Assembly: GCA_964423675.1 (NCBI GenBank)
Contig: CAYRFP010000006.1
Location: 1-63,257 of the forward strand
Direction: 5' to 3'
Origin: RUG563 sp964423675
GTDB lineage: Bacteria > Bacillota > Clostridia > Christensenellales > Aristaeellaceae
DNA: 63,257 nucleotides
A program made the translations under genes and the position numbers. Below are positions 50,343 to 58,872 of this stretch, piece by piece. The stretch's first letter is position 1. Every line of letters starts with the position of its first letter. Below the pieces are notes generated by a model that saw nothing but the letters and a program-made list of their open reading frames with translations, did no database searches and was not told where the DNA came from.

Positions 50343-51227
50343 TTATGCCTGTGCAGGCTGACGAGGCAGATCGCTCTGATAAAACAGCGCCAGCGCACCA
50401 GGGCCCACATGCGCGCCCGTTACCGGTTCATATTTCACCTGCATTATCCGCACATCGCCGCAGGCCTCCCGGATCATGGAAGCCAGCGAATTAGCGTCAT
50501 CCCGACAGCCCGCATGAGCAATGCCGATTATCTGCTCGGCCGCCCCCTGAATATGGGCTTTCAGCTCGGTCGCCATCGCGCGAATTGCTGCTTTGCGGCC
50601 CCGGCAGTTGCCAATCGAAACGATCTTGCCCGCCGCATCGCCAATCAGCAGCGGCTTCACATGCAGCACCGAGCCGATCACCGCGCTAAGCCGGGAAACG
50701 CGGCCGCCACGCTTGAGATACATCAGATCATCCACCGTAAAAATCTGGCGCATGCGCTGAATCATTTTTTCCAGCGCGCCCACCGTTTCGTCCAGGCTTT
50801 TGCCTTCTTGGCGCATTTTGGCGCCTTCCAGCGCCACAAGCCCTTCGCCCAGCGATGCCCCCAGTGTGTCTACCACTCGAACCTGCCGCTGGGGATACTG
50901 TGTTTCCAGTTCTCTGGCCGCAGCCCGGGCCGCATCGCATGCGCCGCTGACGCCGGAAGACATGCTCACCAGCACCGCATCCTGCCCTGCCTGTAGCAGC
51001 GGCTCCAACGCGGCATGGTAGGACGCCTGATTAATCATAGAGGTCGTCACCCTCTCTCCTCCGCGCAGCATCTGATAATAAGCATCCGCATCAAAGGCTT
51101 CGATGTCCAGGCAAGATTTTTCCTGTCCCTTTTCGACATAATAGAAAGGAACCACTTCAATCCCCTGCTCCTGAGCAATCGCCGCAGGCAGATTGGCTGA
51201 TGTGTCCGTCACGATAGCATAGTTCAT
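50343..51227 (-). CDS. DegV family fatty-acid-binding protein
   Basis: A 294-residue DegV protein, the family that includes the FakB subunit of fatty-acid kinase. Marks are the N-terminal VTDTSANLPA (residues 7-16), TTSMINQASYHAALE near 81, SMSSGVSGACDAA near 109, VDTLGASLGEGL near 135, and the C-terminal VTGAHVGPGALALFY with the phosphate-end histidine. Such proteins bind a fatty acid and present it to a kinase partner, not seen here. ATG follows AAGGAGG. It lies 1.5 kb from the lipid module on the same strand but has its own promoter. Confidence 0.93.
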   Translation of the reverse strand: MNYAIVTDTSANLPAAIAQEQGIEVVPFYYVEKGQEKSCLDIEAFDADAYYQMLRGGERVTTSMINQASYHAALEPLLQAGQDAVLVSMSSGVSGACDAARAAARELETQYPQRQVRVVDTLGASLGEGLVALEGAKMRQEGKSLDETVGALEKMIQRMRQIFTVDDLMYLKRGGRVSRLSAVIGSVLHVKPLLIGDAAGKIVSIGNCRGRKAAIRAMATELKAHIQGAAEQIIGIAHAGCRDDANSLASMIREACGDVRIMQVKYEPVTGAHVGPGALALFYQSDLPRQPAQA

Positions 51228-51262
51228 GGAGAATCGCCTCCTTGCATCTAATATACGATATT

Positions 51263-51291
51263 ATATTACATCATCTGTTTAATCGTGTCAA
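51263..51291 (-). promoter_or_regulatory. Promoter of the DegV gene
   Basis: On the minus strand, TTGACA (51286-51291), a 17-base spacer and TAATAT (51263-51268). The start region is AT-rich, with a loose inverted repeat of TAATAT and ATATTA around 51249-51268 that could be an operator. Confidence 0.6.
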
Positions 51292-51388
51292 GTATTTCCC
51301 GCAGACAAAACGAAAAGAAAACAGAGCGGAGCGCACCGGAAACCTCCGTTGCATCCGTCCTGTTGCATTAATAGGCGCTGCTTTCACA

Positions 51389-52246
51389 TCAAAGCTTAAC
51401 CGGCAGATCCGTTCCAGAGAAGGGATCATCGGGAGAGAAAGCGCTCAGATCCACGTCGCGATCATCCTGATCAGAATATGCATCTGTGGCCAGCTTAAAC
51501 ACATGGATTCGCAGTTCATGATCGGTAAAGGCCAGTTCCGCCCGTTCCCGGGGCTTTGTCAGCGCCAGCACCTCCGTATACTTTGTTCGCCCCTGGCGTG
51601 CGAAATTCACCGCCACCTCTGGCCGCCCCTGCCAATGCATGGGAATAAACAGTCGGGGCTTCACGGCCATAATAAAGTGGTTTGCCCCGGCGTCAAACAA
51701 CCCGCCCATTCGCGGATCCACCGGGAACATGGCAATATCCATAGGCAAATGCTCCAGCGGCGCCACAGCGGCATAGTAAGCGTTTTCGGCCTGCGTTATT
51801 TCCCGCAGACTGCTTTCCTCCCGCCAATGCCAAAGATTCAGGTCACCGGCATGGAACACATACATGCCGTCCACCGTCACATAAAAGGACACGCCCTTAT
51901 CCGTAGATTCAAATGCGCGGATAGTGGTCTGGCCCAATTGCAGCTTTTCCCCGGCCTTCATGCGTTTGCCGCGCTTGCCAATAGGCAGATCATCCGCCAC
52001 CACGTAGGTAATAGGCAGGTGCTCATAATCCCATCCGTAAATCGCATCATCAAAATGATCCTCATGGTCATGGGATACAAAAACCACCACCTGCTTGAAC
52101 CCGGCGAAATCCTCGTTCGTCAGCTGCGCCCGCAACGGCAGTGCGCCGTCCTCTCCCCGCCAATAGTCAAACACCAGCAGCGTTTCATTCACCGCCACCG
52201 AAAATCCGGAATGATGATAATAGGTTACCGTTGCCGTTCCGGCCAT
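51389..52246 (-). CDS. MBL-fold metallo-hydrolase
   Basis: A 285-residue metallo-beta-lactamase-fold protein. The zinc motif is VFVSHDHEDHFD near residue 58. FYVTVDGMYVFHAGDLNLWHW near 130 adds metal ligands, and FIPMHWQGRPEVAVNF near 212 gives the last histidine. The layout resembles the UlaG/RomA-like lactonase group. No partner gene shows its substrate. The ATG at 52246 follows ATGGAGGGA; a long leader lies upstream. Confidence 0.85.
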   Translation of the reverse strand: MAGTATVTYYHHSGFSVAVNETLLVFDYWRGEDGALPLRAQLTNEDFAGFKQVVVFVSHDHEDHFDDAIYGWDYEHLPITYVVADDLPIGKRGKRMKAGEKLQLGQTTIRAFESTDKGVSFYVTVDGMYVFHAGDLNLWHWREESSLREITQAENAYYAAVAPLEHLPMDIAMFPVDPRMGGLFDAGANHFIMAVKPRLFIPMHWQGRPEVAVNFARQGRTKYTEVLALTKPRERAELAFTDHELRIHVFKLATDAYSDQDDRDVDLSAFSPDDPFSGTDLPVKL

Positions 52247-52594
52247 GATGATCCCTCCATACGGATTGATTGCAAAAAAGTTTCCCACAGGGAACCCCTT
52301 GACCCCTACATCGCGAAGGGGCAGTTTTTGTTCGGCAAACGTTCGCCGCGGGATTATTGCGGGGTAACGGTTTTCGACGGGCAAGGAAATGATTTCCCTG
52401 CCCCCATACGCGAAAAACAAACGTTGTAAAATGAACAAAGTCCGCGAGTTTATTGGGAAAATGAAAATGTTCCCATTGTTTCACACAGAAACCCGCCGAT
52501 TCGATTCGTCCAAGAAAACTGAGAACTGAGTCCAGAGAGGTAATCTCTGGCGGTGGTGCGGGGTGCACAGCCCTGCACGTTCCCCTTTTCCTGC
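52247..52594. other. Structured intergenic region with several hairpins
   Basis: A 348-base gap between two minus-strand genes. I see four palindromic elements: CCAGAGA/TCTCTGG at 52532-52550, GTGCA/TGCAC at 52563-52578, GGGCA-GGAAA/TTTCC-TGCCC at 52379-52403, and a terminator-like stem at 52274-52296. The first two together resemble the short GC-rich palindromic repeats found in intergenic DNA of some gut Clostridia. No open frame with a ribosome binding site is present. It could be a mobile palindromic repeat, a leader of the hydrolase gene, or both. Confidence 0.55.
52274..52296 (-). terminator. Terminator-like hairpin in the leader of the MBL gene
   Basis: On the minus strand, GGTTCCC-TGT-GGGAAAC is followed by six T, only 28 bases before the start codon. 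An upstream CCCCTT (52315-52320 as AAGGGG on the plus strand) could form a competing stem. That is an attenuator-like arrangement. Confidence 0.5.
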
Positions 52595-53767
52595 TTATAG
52601 GACGCTTGTCCCTTGCGCGCCGGGAAGAGAAAGCCCCAGCAAATGCGCCAGAGTCGGCGCAATGTCCACTAAATTCATCGCCGGAATCTCTGCCCCTGCT
52701 GGAATCCCCGGCCCTGCCAGCCAGAAAAGTACCTTCGCCTGAGCACAATCCAGCCCGAAGCCGTGCTCCCCTCTCGTCTCCATCGGCGCGTCAATAAAGC
52801 ACGCCCCCGGCTCCGCATCCACCGCTAACTGCACATTCTCCGGCGCATGCATCGCCCGCAAATCCGCGTCCCCGTAAATCCGACTGATCCGCCAGCGCGC
52901 CCGATTCGCTTCCAGCGCCCGCCGTGCCGCCGTTAAATCCTCTCCGAATATGTACGCGCCCATGCCTAAACTCTGCGCCCGCGCTCCGCATGCACGTCGC
53001 AACTCCGCATCCAGCATCACGCCGTTAGGCGCGTCCTGCTGCCCGTGATCGCTGACCACACAGAAAAGCGTTTCGTCCATTAGCCCCGCGCCCTCAATCG
53101 CACGGGTAATCCGCCCAACCCGGCTGTCCAGCCACTCCATGGCCGCCCGCGCCTGCGCGCTGTCCACTCCGTGGGTATGGCGCATGGCATCGCAATCCAC
53201 CAGATGCACCGTCAGCATCTCCGGCGGGCGCCGGGACGCATACAGCTTCTCGCATAGTAGCGTTGCATATTCATCCAAGTCCGGCTGATGAATGCTGCGC
53301 CGCTGCTTGCCGTAAAGCAACTCCATCCACAAAATCCATAATGAGGAATAGGATAGCATTTTCAGCGCCACATTCTCTCCCGGCAAAGGCAAAACCTCGG
53401 GAAAATTCCGCCGGACAAAGCGGTTTTTCCCCGAAACCGGCCAGAGAATAGACGCCACATCCATTTCCTTCTCCCTCGCCGCCTGATGCAGCGTTTTGCT
53501 GCGAATGGCCCGGGCATCCCAGTACCAGGCTCGCATCTTCGGTTCTACGTCCGGCTGAAATGGCTGGTTGTTGGGGATACCATGGGCGTCCGGATAACAG
53601 CCAGTGAGCAGCGATGTGTGAATCGGATAAGTTAAGGTTGGATAAATAGTCTGCACATTGGAACAAAACGTTCCACGCGCCCGAAGCGCAGAAAGCGCGG
53701 GCAAGCGCAAAAGCCTGTCCGCGTCCACCTGCGAAACTGCGTCCAAAGAAATCATGCATAGCCGCAT
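52595..53767 (-). CDS. Alkaline phosphatase superfamily phosphodiesterase (NPP type)
   Basis: A 390-residue metal-dependent enzyme. The first metal aspartate is in MISLDAVSQVD at residues 5-15, and the nucleophile threonine is in IYPTLTYPIHTSLLTG near residue 45. VHLVDCDAMRHTHG near 190, VVSDHGQQDAP near 236 and GEHGFG near 333 supply the other metal ligands. There is no signal peptide, so it is cytosolic or peripherally held. It is the last gene of the operon led by XpaC and TelA, 4 bases after the TPM gene. Possible substrates are nucleotide or lipid phosphodiesters. Start ATG at 53767 has a loose GGCGGTGG site. Confidence 0.85.
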   Translation of the reverse strand: MRLCMISLDAVSQVDADRLLRLPALSALRARGTFCSNVQTIYPTLTYPIHTSLLTGCYPDAHGIPNNQPFQPDVEPKMRAWYWDARAIRSKTLHQAAREKEMDVASILWPVSGKNRFVRRNFPEVLPLPGENVALKMLSYSSLWILWMELLYGKQRRSIHQPDLDEYATLLCEKLYASRRPPEMLTVHLVDCDAMRHTHGVDSAQARAAMEWLDSRVGRITRAIEGAGLMDETLFCVVSDHGQQDAPNGVMLDAELRRACGARAQSLGMGAYIFGEDLTAARRALEANRARWRISRIYGDADLRAMHAPENVQLAVDAEPGACFIDAPMETRGEHGFGLDCAQAKVLFWLAGPGIPAGAEIPAMNLVDIAPTLAHLLGLSLPGAQGTSVL

Positions 53768-53771
53768 GGGA

Positions 53772-54530
53772 TTACCACCGCCTTCCCGGACGATGCCCGA
53801 AATCAAATCGCATGCGTTTTTTTTCTTTGCCCTTCTTGCGGAAGAACAAGAAATAAATCACAAGCGCCCAGATCAGCAGCGAACGCCCGTTCAGCCGCTT
53901 TTCTTCCTCCTGCTGCTCCTGCGGCCATGTCTCCTCAGCGGATATATCCTGGCCAAACATGCTCTGCCACAAGCTGTCCATAGTTGGGGAAGCAGTGGGC
54001 TGCGCCACCTTCTCCGTTTGGCCAAAAAGCCCGCTGAGCGAAACCGATACGCCCTCCGCTTTAGCTAGTGCCGATGCATATGCCGGGGCAAAGGCCGCCA
54101 GTGCGCCATCATAATCCCTGGCCAGAAAGGGCGCTCGCAATTGACCGGCCAGCAGCGTCAGCTGTCCATCCGCCGGAAGCAGCGCCCGGGCTCGATCTCC
54201 CAGATGCAGGGCGTAGCTTTCCTCGCCAATCACCAGCAGCAAAAGGCCATCTTCTTCTCCCAGTTCCCAGGACGAAAACAACCCAGCAGCGTACGCCTTC
54301 GCGTCTGCACCACCCAGGAAATGCCGGGCAGCGATATACAGCCTGCCACCGACCTGATCGCTAAGCCGATCACTGAGGGCTTCCAAATCCTGTGTTGTCT
54401 GCCCTCCGATGACGCCTGCCCAATCGCTGACCACGCCCTGGCAGACAGGATAGCCCGTTTCCGCCTGGGCGGGAAGAAGGAAGCAGATCATGATCAGGGC
54501 GCAGCAAAGCGCCCGCAAGCCAAACCGCAT
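53772..54530 (-). CDS. TPM-domain protein, secreted and membrane-anchored
   Basis: A 252-residue protein. A signal peptide (residues 1-22) ends LLPAQA. The TPM domain spans about residues 25-145, with VSDWAGVIGGQTTQDLEALSDRL and ELGEEDGLLLLVIGEESYALHLGDRA. A Gln/Glu-rich linker follows, then one transmembrane helix at the C-terminus (SLLIWALVIYFLFF) and a basic tail. TPM domains often accompany LemA proteins, as here, and may help repair or assemble membrane complexes. ATG at 54530 follows GGAGGAAGGG. Confidence 0.83.
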   Translation of the reverse strand: MRFGLRALCCALIMICFLLPAQAETGYPVCQGVVSDWAGVIGGQTTQDLEALSDRLSDQVGGRLYIAARHFLGGADAKAYAAGLFSSWELGEEDGLLLLVIGEESYALHLGDRARALLPADGQLTLLAGQLRAPFLARDYDGALAAFAPAYASALAKAEGVSVSLSGLFGQTEKVAQPTASPTMDSLWQSMFGQDISAEETWPQEQQEEEKRLNGRSLLIWALVIYFLFFRKKGKEKKRMRFDFGHRPGRRW

Positions 54531-54549
54531 GTTCGTTTTCCCTTCCTCC

Positions 54550-55083
54550 TTATTCCGCCGCAAATTCCTGGGCCGGCTCCACCCCCAGCAGCTGCGCCAA
54601 CCGACCGCTGAGACTTTCCCGCAGCCGGGCATTAAAGTCCGCTGCGGCCAGATTATAATTCGCGCTGGCTGTTTTTTCTTCGCTTTCTTCCAGCATTTGC
54701 GGCAGATAGGCCGTCACATACATTTGATCCCGCGCATCCTGCTGCACACTGTCCAGTTCCAAAAGGGCGGCCAGCAGCGCTTCTCCATCCCGGGTCAGGC
54801 GGGCATTCGCAGCGGCCTTTTCGGCAAAATCGGCATTGCTTTCCAATATATCCCGATCCTCTGCCACTGCCTGCATGCGCGCATCGCCCTGCGGCAGATG
54901 ACGCTGAGCCACCGTCAGCAGGTTATAAGCCGATTCCACCCGGCTGCCCAGCATCCGCTCCAGCCCGGAAGACAACTGCTCCACCTGGCTGCGTTCCTCG
55001 CTCCAGCCCCTGTACGCCCCCACGCAAACGGCGTACACTAAACACACGATCAGCGCAATCGCCGCGCTAATCCGAAATTTCAT
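54550..55083 (-). CDS. LemA-family-like membrane protein
   Basis: A 177-residue protein with one N-terminal membrane helix (ISAAIALIVCLVYAVCVGAY) and a long helical extracytoplasmic part. LERMLGSRVESAYNLLTVAQRHLP and YNLAAADFNARLRESLSG match the LemA pattern. Its function is not established. It lies 19 bases upstream of the TPM gene, a common pairing. No clear ribosome binding site besides a moderate one in CAGGAGGCAGCAGAGC. Confidence 0.75.
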   Translation of the reverse strand: MKFRISAAIALIVCLVYAVCVGAYRGWSEERSQVEQLSSGLERMLGSRVESAYNLLTVAQRHLPQGDARMQAVAEDRDILESNADFAEKAAANARLTRDGEALLAALLELDSVQQDARDQMYVTAYLPQMLEESEEKTASANYNLAAADFNARLRESLSGRLAQLLGVEPAQEFAAE

Positions 55084-55151
55084 GCTCTGCTGCCTCCTGT
55101 TTTTCTAAAAAGCGTACTGAAAAAGAACGAAGCCAGACAATGGACAACAGC

Positions 55152-56351
55152 TTACATTTCCAGCAGCGTCTGCTTCAGCTGGGCCTCCATGCCGGCCAGG
55201 CTCTTTTCCGCTTCCAGCCGCTTCTGTCGGCCCTCCTGCTGAATCCGGGATACCTCGGTGATGGTATCGATCAAAGACTGATTGGTGGCAGCCAAAGTTT
55301 CCATATCCACGATTCCCCGCTCAGATTCTCTGGCCGTTTCCAGAGTGCCCATTTTCAGGGTTTCGGCGTTTTTCTTCAGCAATTCATTGGTCATATCCGT
55401 CACAGCGCGCTGCGCCTGCATGGCCTGCTGGGAATGATGCAGCCCCAGTGCCAGCACCATCTGGTTTTTCCAAAGCGGCAGGGTGTTCACCAGGGTAGAT
55501 TGAATCCGCTCCACCAGCAGGGAATTATTGTTTTGCAGCAGCCGAATCTGGGGCGCCATCTGCATGGAGATCTGCCGCGTCAGCTTCAGATCATGCAGTT
55601 TCTTTTCAAACCGATCGCATTGGGCAGCTAAATCATTGGCATTCTGGGCGTCCATGGCATCACCGCTGGCGGTGGCCTTATCTCGCAGCGCCTGCAGATC
55701 CGTGGCCCGTACCTGAGCCAGCCGTTCCTCGCCCGCTACGATATACATCGTCAGTTCATGGAAATAGGTCAGGTTCATATCATAAAGCCTGTTAAACATA
55801 GCCACGTCTTTAAGCAATTGCACCTGATGATTTTCCAGACTGCTGGAAATAACGGACACATTGGCCGACACATCCTCATATTTGGCCTGCAGGGTGGTCA
55901 ATTGCTGCTTGGCGTTCCAAAACAGCTTGCGCAGCCCCTTGGGTTCTTCCCCGGCAGCATTAAAGCCCTTCAGCTCGGCGATCAGCTTGGTGAGCATATC
56001 GCCCACTTCCCCGGTATCCGTAGTCTGCACGTTGCCCAGCACCGTATCCGCAAAGGAGGAAATATTCTTCTGCGCATCCGCGCCATAGAGCATCACATGA
56101 TCGGGATTGGTCAGGTCAATGGACTGAGCGAAGGCGGAAACCTGCTGCTTTTCCGCATCCGTCAGGCTGGCGCTCAGATCGGAAACGGCCTCCTTAGCAT
56201 CCGGAGCCTGAGGTGCCGGCGCAGCTGTCAGGGAATCCACGGCCTTTTCAATCACCAGCTTATCCCCCATGTCGGGGGGCAGGGTGAGCACGGGAGCCGA
56301 GTGAACGGTGGCAGCCTCCTGGGCTTGCGGCGCGGCATTGGTTTCAGACAT
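55152..56351 (-). CDS. TelA/KlaA-family protein (toxic anion resistance)
   Basis: A 399-residue soluble, mostly helical protein. The tail carries the TelA core: DLTNPDHVMLYGADAQKNISSFADTVLGNVQ near residue 75, KGLRKLFWNAKQQLTTLQAKYEDV near 140, then YFHELTMYIVAGEERL near 200 and MAPQIRLLQNNNSLLVERIQSTLVNTLPLWKNQMVLALG near 280. Members are linked to tellurite, bacteriocin or nisin tolerance, and are often beside XpaC, as here. ATG at 56351 follows AAAGGGG. Confidence 0.9.
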   Translation of the reverse strand: MSETNAAPQAQEAATVHSAPVLTLPPDMGDKLVIEKAVDSLTAAPAPQAPDAKEAVSDLSASLTDAEKQQVSAFAQSIDLTNPDHVMLYGADAQKNISSFADTVLGNVQTTDTGEVGDMLTKLIAELKGFNAAGEEPKGLRKLFWNAKQQLTTLQAKYEDVSANVSVISSSLENHQVQLLKDVAMFNRLYDMNLTYFHELTMYIVAGEERLAQVRATDLQALRDKATASGDAMDAQNANDLAAQCDRFEKKLHDLKLTRQISMQMAPQIRLLQNNNSLLVERIQSTLVNTLPLWKNQMVLALGLHHSQQAMQAQRAVTDMTNELLKKNAETLKMGTLETARESERGIVDMETLAATNQSLIDTITEVSRIQQEGRQKRLEAEKSLAGMEAQLKQTLLEM

Positions 56352-56416
56352 GGAGAAAACCCCTTTCTATTCATTGGCGTTTCGCCGATTTTTTCAAGGC
56401 AGAAGCCCAGGGAACA

Positions 56417-57094
56417 TTAGCCCTGGGCGTTGTCATTGGATTGATGCATTCCAGAATCAATTAATCCGTCCTGACGCAGCATGGTTTCCAGCACATCGAT
56501 ATCCGTGGAAATATCCAGCATATCGTCCTGATACATGGTGTCCAGCTGCTTATCAAAGGCTTTGAGCACCACGTCCATCGCATCCTGAATCTGCTGGCGT
56601 GTAGCTGCGGCGTTTTCGCCCTGCACGTTGCGCTCATCCATTTTCCGATAGCCGGTGAGCATTTTCAGGGTGGTGGGCAGATAATACTCCATAAACCGCC
56701 GAATCTGGGGCGCTTTCTGAGGCTGATCGGCCACAGTACGGAAAATCCGGTTGGCCACGTCGTCCAGCCGCTTCATCTTTTCGGAAAGCTCCGGGTCTGG
56801 AATCAAATCGTCCTCCGCCCGAATCTGGGCAAGCATTTCCTGCCCCTTCTCCACCAGAGAATCCACCGCGCTGTCTCCGGTCTTGGGGATAGGCTTTTGC
56901 GCCGGGACCTTTTTCGATGTATCCACACCCTGAGCCATGATATACACCAGCCGCCCCACCAGCAGCGCCACGGCAGCGGCAATCAGATAATGCTGCCAGC
57001 GATACAGTCGAAAAATAAGCGAATAGATCACCAGCGCGCCGCCCGCCGCTATCAGGGCAGCCGCCAGAGGATTGCTCTTCTTTTTGTTGCGCAA
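56417..57094 (-). CDS. XpaC-like protein (partner of TelA)
   Basis: A 225-residue protein. Two hydrophobic helices near the N-terminus (NPLAAALIAAGGALVIYSLIF; LIAAAVALLVGRLVYIM) anchor it, and a helical cytosolic part follows with DDVANRIFRTVADQP and RRFMEYYLPTTLKMLTGYRKMDE. Named after the 5-bromo-4-chloroindolyl phosphate trait of Bacillus XpaC; it commonly sits beside TelA. The first gene of the operon. I place the start at a TTG (57094), eleven bases after GGAGG, as the frame upstream lacks a site. Confidence 0.82.
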   Translation of the reverse strand: MRNKKKSNPLAAALIAAGGALVIYSLIFRLYRWQHYLIAAAVALLVGRLVYIMAQGVDTSKKVPAQKPIPKTGDSAVDSLVEKGQEMLAQIRAEDDLIPDPELSEKMKRLDDVANRIFRTVADQPQKAPQIRRFMEYYLPTTLKMLTGYRKMDERNVQGENAAATRQQIQDAMDVVLKAFDKQLDTMYQDDMLDISTDIDVLETMLRQDGLIDSGMHQSNDNAQG

Positions 57095-57129
57095 GGGATT
57101 TGTTTCCTCCTTCCGATTGCTACGAATAT

Positions 57130-57157
57130 AGCATACCAAATTTCTGAAAAATCGCAA
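57130..57157 (-). promoter_or_regulatory. Probable promoter of the XpaC-TelA operon
   Basis: On the minus strand, TTGCGA (57152-57157), a 16-base spacer and TATGCT (57130-57135), with a TATATT one step further along. Confidence 0.55.
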
Positions 57158-57239
57158 GAGGTCAGCGCTTCAATGCCGCATTTTTTTGCTTTAATCGTCG
57201 GTTTCTGGCTTTTTCGCAGCGAAACAGCCCGCCTTTCCC

Positions 57240-58637
57240 TCACTTTTTCCATTCTGTCATTTTCATGGGATCCAGCACGTCCTGAGCCTGCGCCTCGGTC
57301 AAAAAGCCACGGGCCACTACCAGCTGCCGAAGGGGCGTATTGGTCGCCAACGCTTCCCTGGCCAGGGAACAGGCGGCGGCATAGCCGATGTGGGGGCACA
57401 GCGCTGTGACCACGCCCACGGACTTTTCCAATTCCTCCCGGCATTTTTCCGAGTTAGCCACAATACCGACAATGCAGTGGTCAATCAGCGTTTCAATGCC
57501 CCGGGTCAATTGCGTAATTCCCTGGAACAGGCTGTCAAAAATCACTGGTTCGAAGGCATTCAGTTCCATTTGTCCCGCTTCCACCGCGCAGGTCACTGTC
57601 ACATCAATGCCCGCCAGCCGGAACGCAATCTGGTTTACCACCTCGGGAATAACCGGATTGACCTTGCCGGGCATAATGGACGAGCCATTTTGCCGAGGCG
57701 GCAGCGTGATTTCCCCCAGGCCGTCCCGTGGACCAGAAGACATTAGCCGCAGATCGTTGCAGATCTTGGACAGACTGACCCCGCAGCCCTTCAGTGCCCC
57801 GGACAGGGCGGTATAGCCATCCAGGTTTTGGGTCGCGTCGATCAGATCCTCGCTTTGCACGAAGGGAATACCCGTCATTTCCGCCAGCACGTTTACAACG
57901 CTGGCAATATACGCCGGATGCGCATTCACGCCGGTGCCAATCGCAGTGCCGCCCAGATTCAGCGAAAGCATTTCTTCCCGTCCCCGGCACAACCGCTTTT
58001 CTTCCCGTCGCAGCACCGCTGCATACGCCCGGAATTCCTGTCCAAGACGGATGGGCACCGCATCCTGCAATTGGGTACGCCCCATTTTCACCACGCCGTC
58101 CAGTTCCGTCGCCTTCTTCTCCAGCGCTTCCACCAGCCGCCGCAGCTGCGCAAGCAAATCCCCCATCGCGCCATAGAGCACCATCTTGCCGCAGGTGGGA
58201 TACACATCGTTGGTGGATTGGCCGCAGTTCACATGATCATTGGGGTTTACCAGGGAATAATCCCCCGGCTTTCCGCCCAGCAGTTCAATGGCTCGGTTGG
58301 TGATCACTTCGTTGCCGTTCATGTTGGTGGACGTGCCCGCCCCGCCCTGAATGGGATCCACAATAAACGCTTCGTCCCAGCGCCCGGCAATCACCTCATC
58401 TGCCGCCTGTTCAATGGCCCGGGCAATGTTTGCCGGCAACGCCCCGCAAGCACCGTTGGCCCGGGCACAGGCCTTTTTAATCCAGCCCATGCTTGCAATC
58501 ATCTGCCGGGATAGCCGCTGCCCTGTAATCGGAAAATTCTCCGCTGCGCGCAAAGAGTGAATCCCATAAAGCGCCCTTGCAGGAATGGCTTTTTCGCCGA
58601 TCATATCCCGTTCCAGCCGAAATTCTTCGTTGTTCAT
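57240..58637 (-). CDS. aspA: Aspartate ammonia-lyase
   Basis: Converts aspartate to fumarate and ammonia (465 aa), feeding fumarate metabolism in anaerobes. The fold blocks are TSTNMNGNEVI near residue 98, NDHVNCGQSTNDVYPT near 136, KMGRTQLQDAVPIRLGQEF near 184, and the signature GSSIMPGKVNPVIPE near 315 with the SS loop. It differs from fumarase in this loop and in the C-terminal part, so AspA is preferred over FumC. ATG at 58637 follows AAAGGAG. A single gene with promoter TTGCAT-17-TATAAT. Confidence 0.93.
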   Translation of the reverse strand: MNNEEFRLERDMIGEKAIPARALYGIHSLRAAENFPITGQRLSRQMIASMGWIKKACARANGACGALPANIARAIEQAADEVIAGRWDEAFIVDPIQGGAGTSTNMNGNEVITNRAIELLGGKPGDYSLVNPNDHVNCGQSTNDVYPTCGKMVLYGAMGDLLAQLRRLVEALEKKATELDGVVKMGRTQLQDAVPIRLGQEFRAYAAVLRREEKRLCRGREEMLSLNLGGTAIGTGVNAHPAYIASVVNVLAEMTGIPFVQSEDLIDATQNLDGYTALSGALKGCGVSLSKICNDLRLMSSGPRDGLGEITLPPRQNGSSIMPGKVNPVIPEVVNQIAFRLAGIDVTVTCAVEAGQMELNAFEPVIFDSLFQGITQLTRGIETLIDHCIVGIVANSEKCREELEKSVGVVTALCPHIGYAAACSLAREALATNTPLRQLVVARGFLTEAQAQDVLDPMKMTEWKK

Positions 58638-58673
58638 GGCGCGCGTCTCCTTTGTCTGTTTCTATCGTTTCCT

Positions 58674-58702
58674 ATTATACCGTCATTTTCCTGCTAATGC
58701 AA
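58674..58702 (-). promoter_or_regulatory. Promoter of aspA
   Basis: On the minus strand, TTGCAT (58697-58702), a 17-base spacer and TATAAT (58674-58679). Confidence 0.8.
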
Positions 58703-58802
58703 CGAATTTCTGAATGAAATCCTGCAAAAATGCCGCTGCTTCCTTCATTTTATCTGCCCGCATTTCCCAAACGCGTTTTTAAAAAGTTCAAAATCTGACA
58801 TC

Positions 58803-58831
58803 TTGCTTTCGCATGCCCAGTATGCTACAAT
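58803..58831 (+). promoter_or_regulatory. Promoter of the GH78 gene
   Basis: TTGCTT (58803-58808), a 17-base spacer and TACAAT (58826-58831), followed by a GGAAAGGAG site before the start codon. Confidence 0.75.
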
Positions 58832-58872
58832 AAAAATATCTTCCTACATATAGGAAAGGAGCATTATACATT

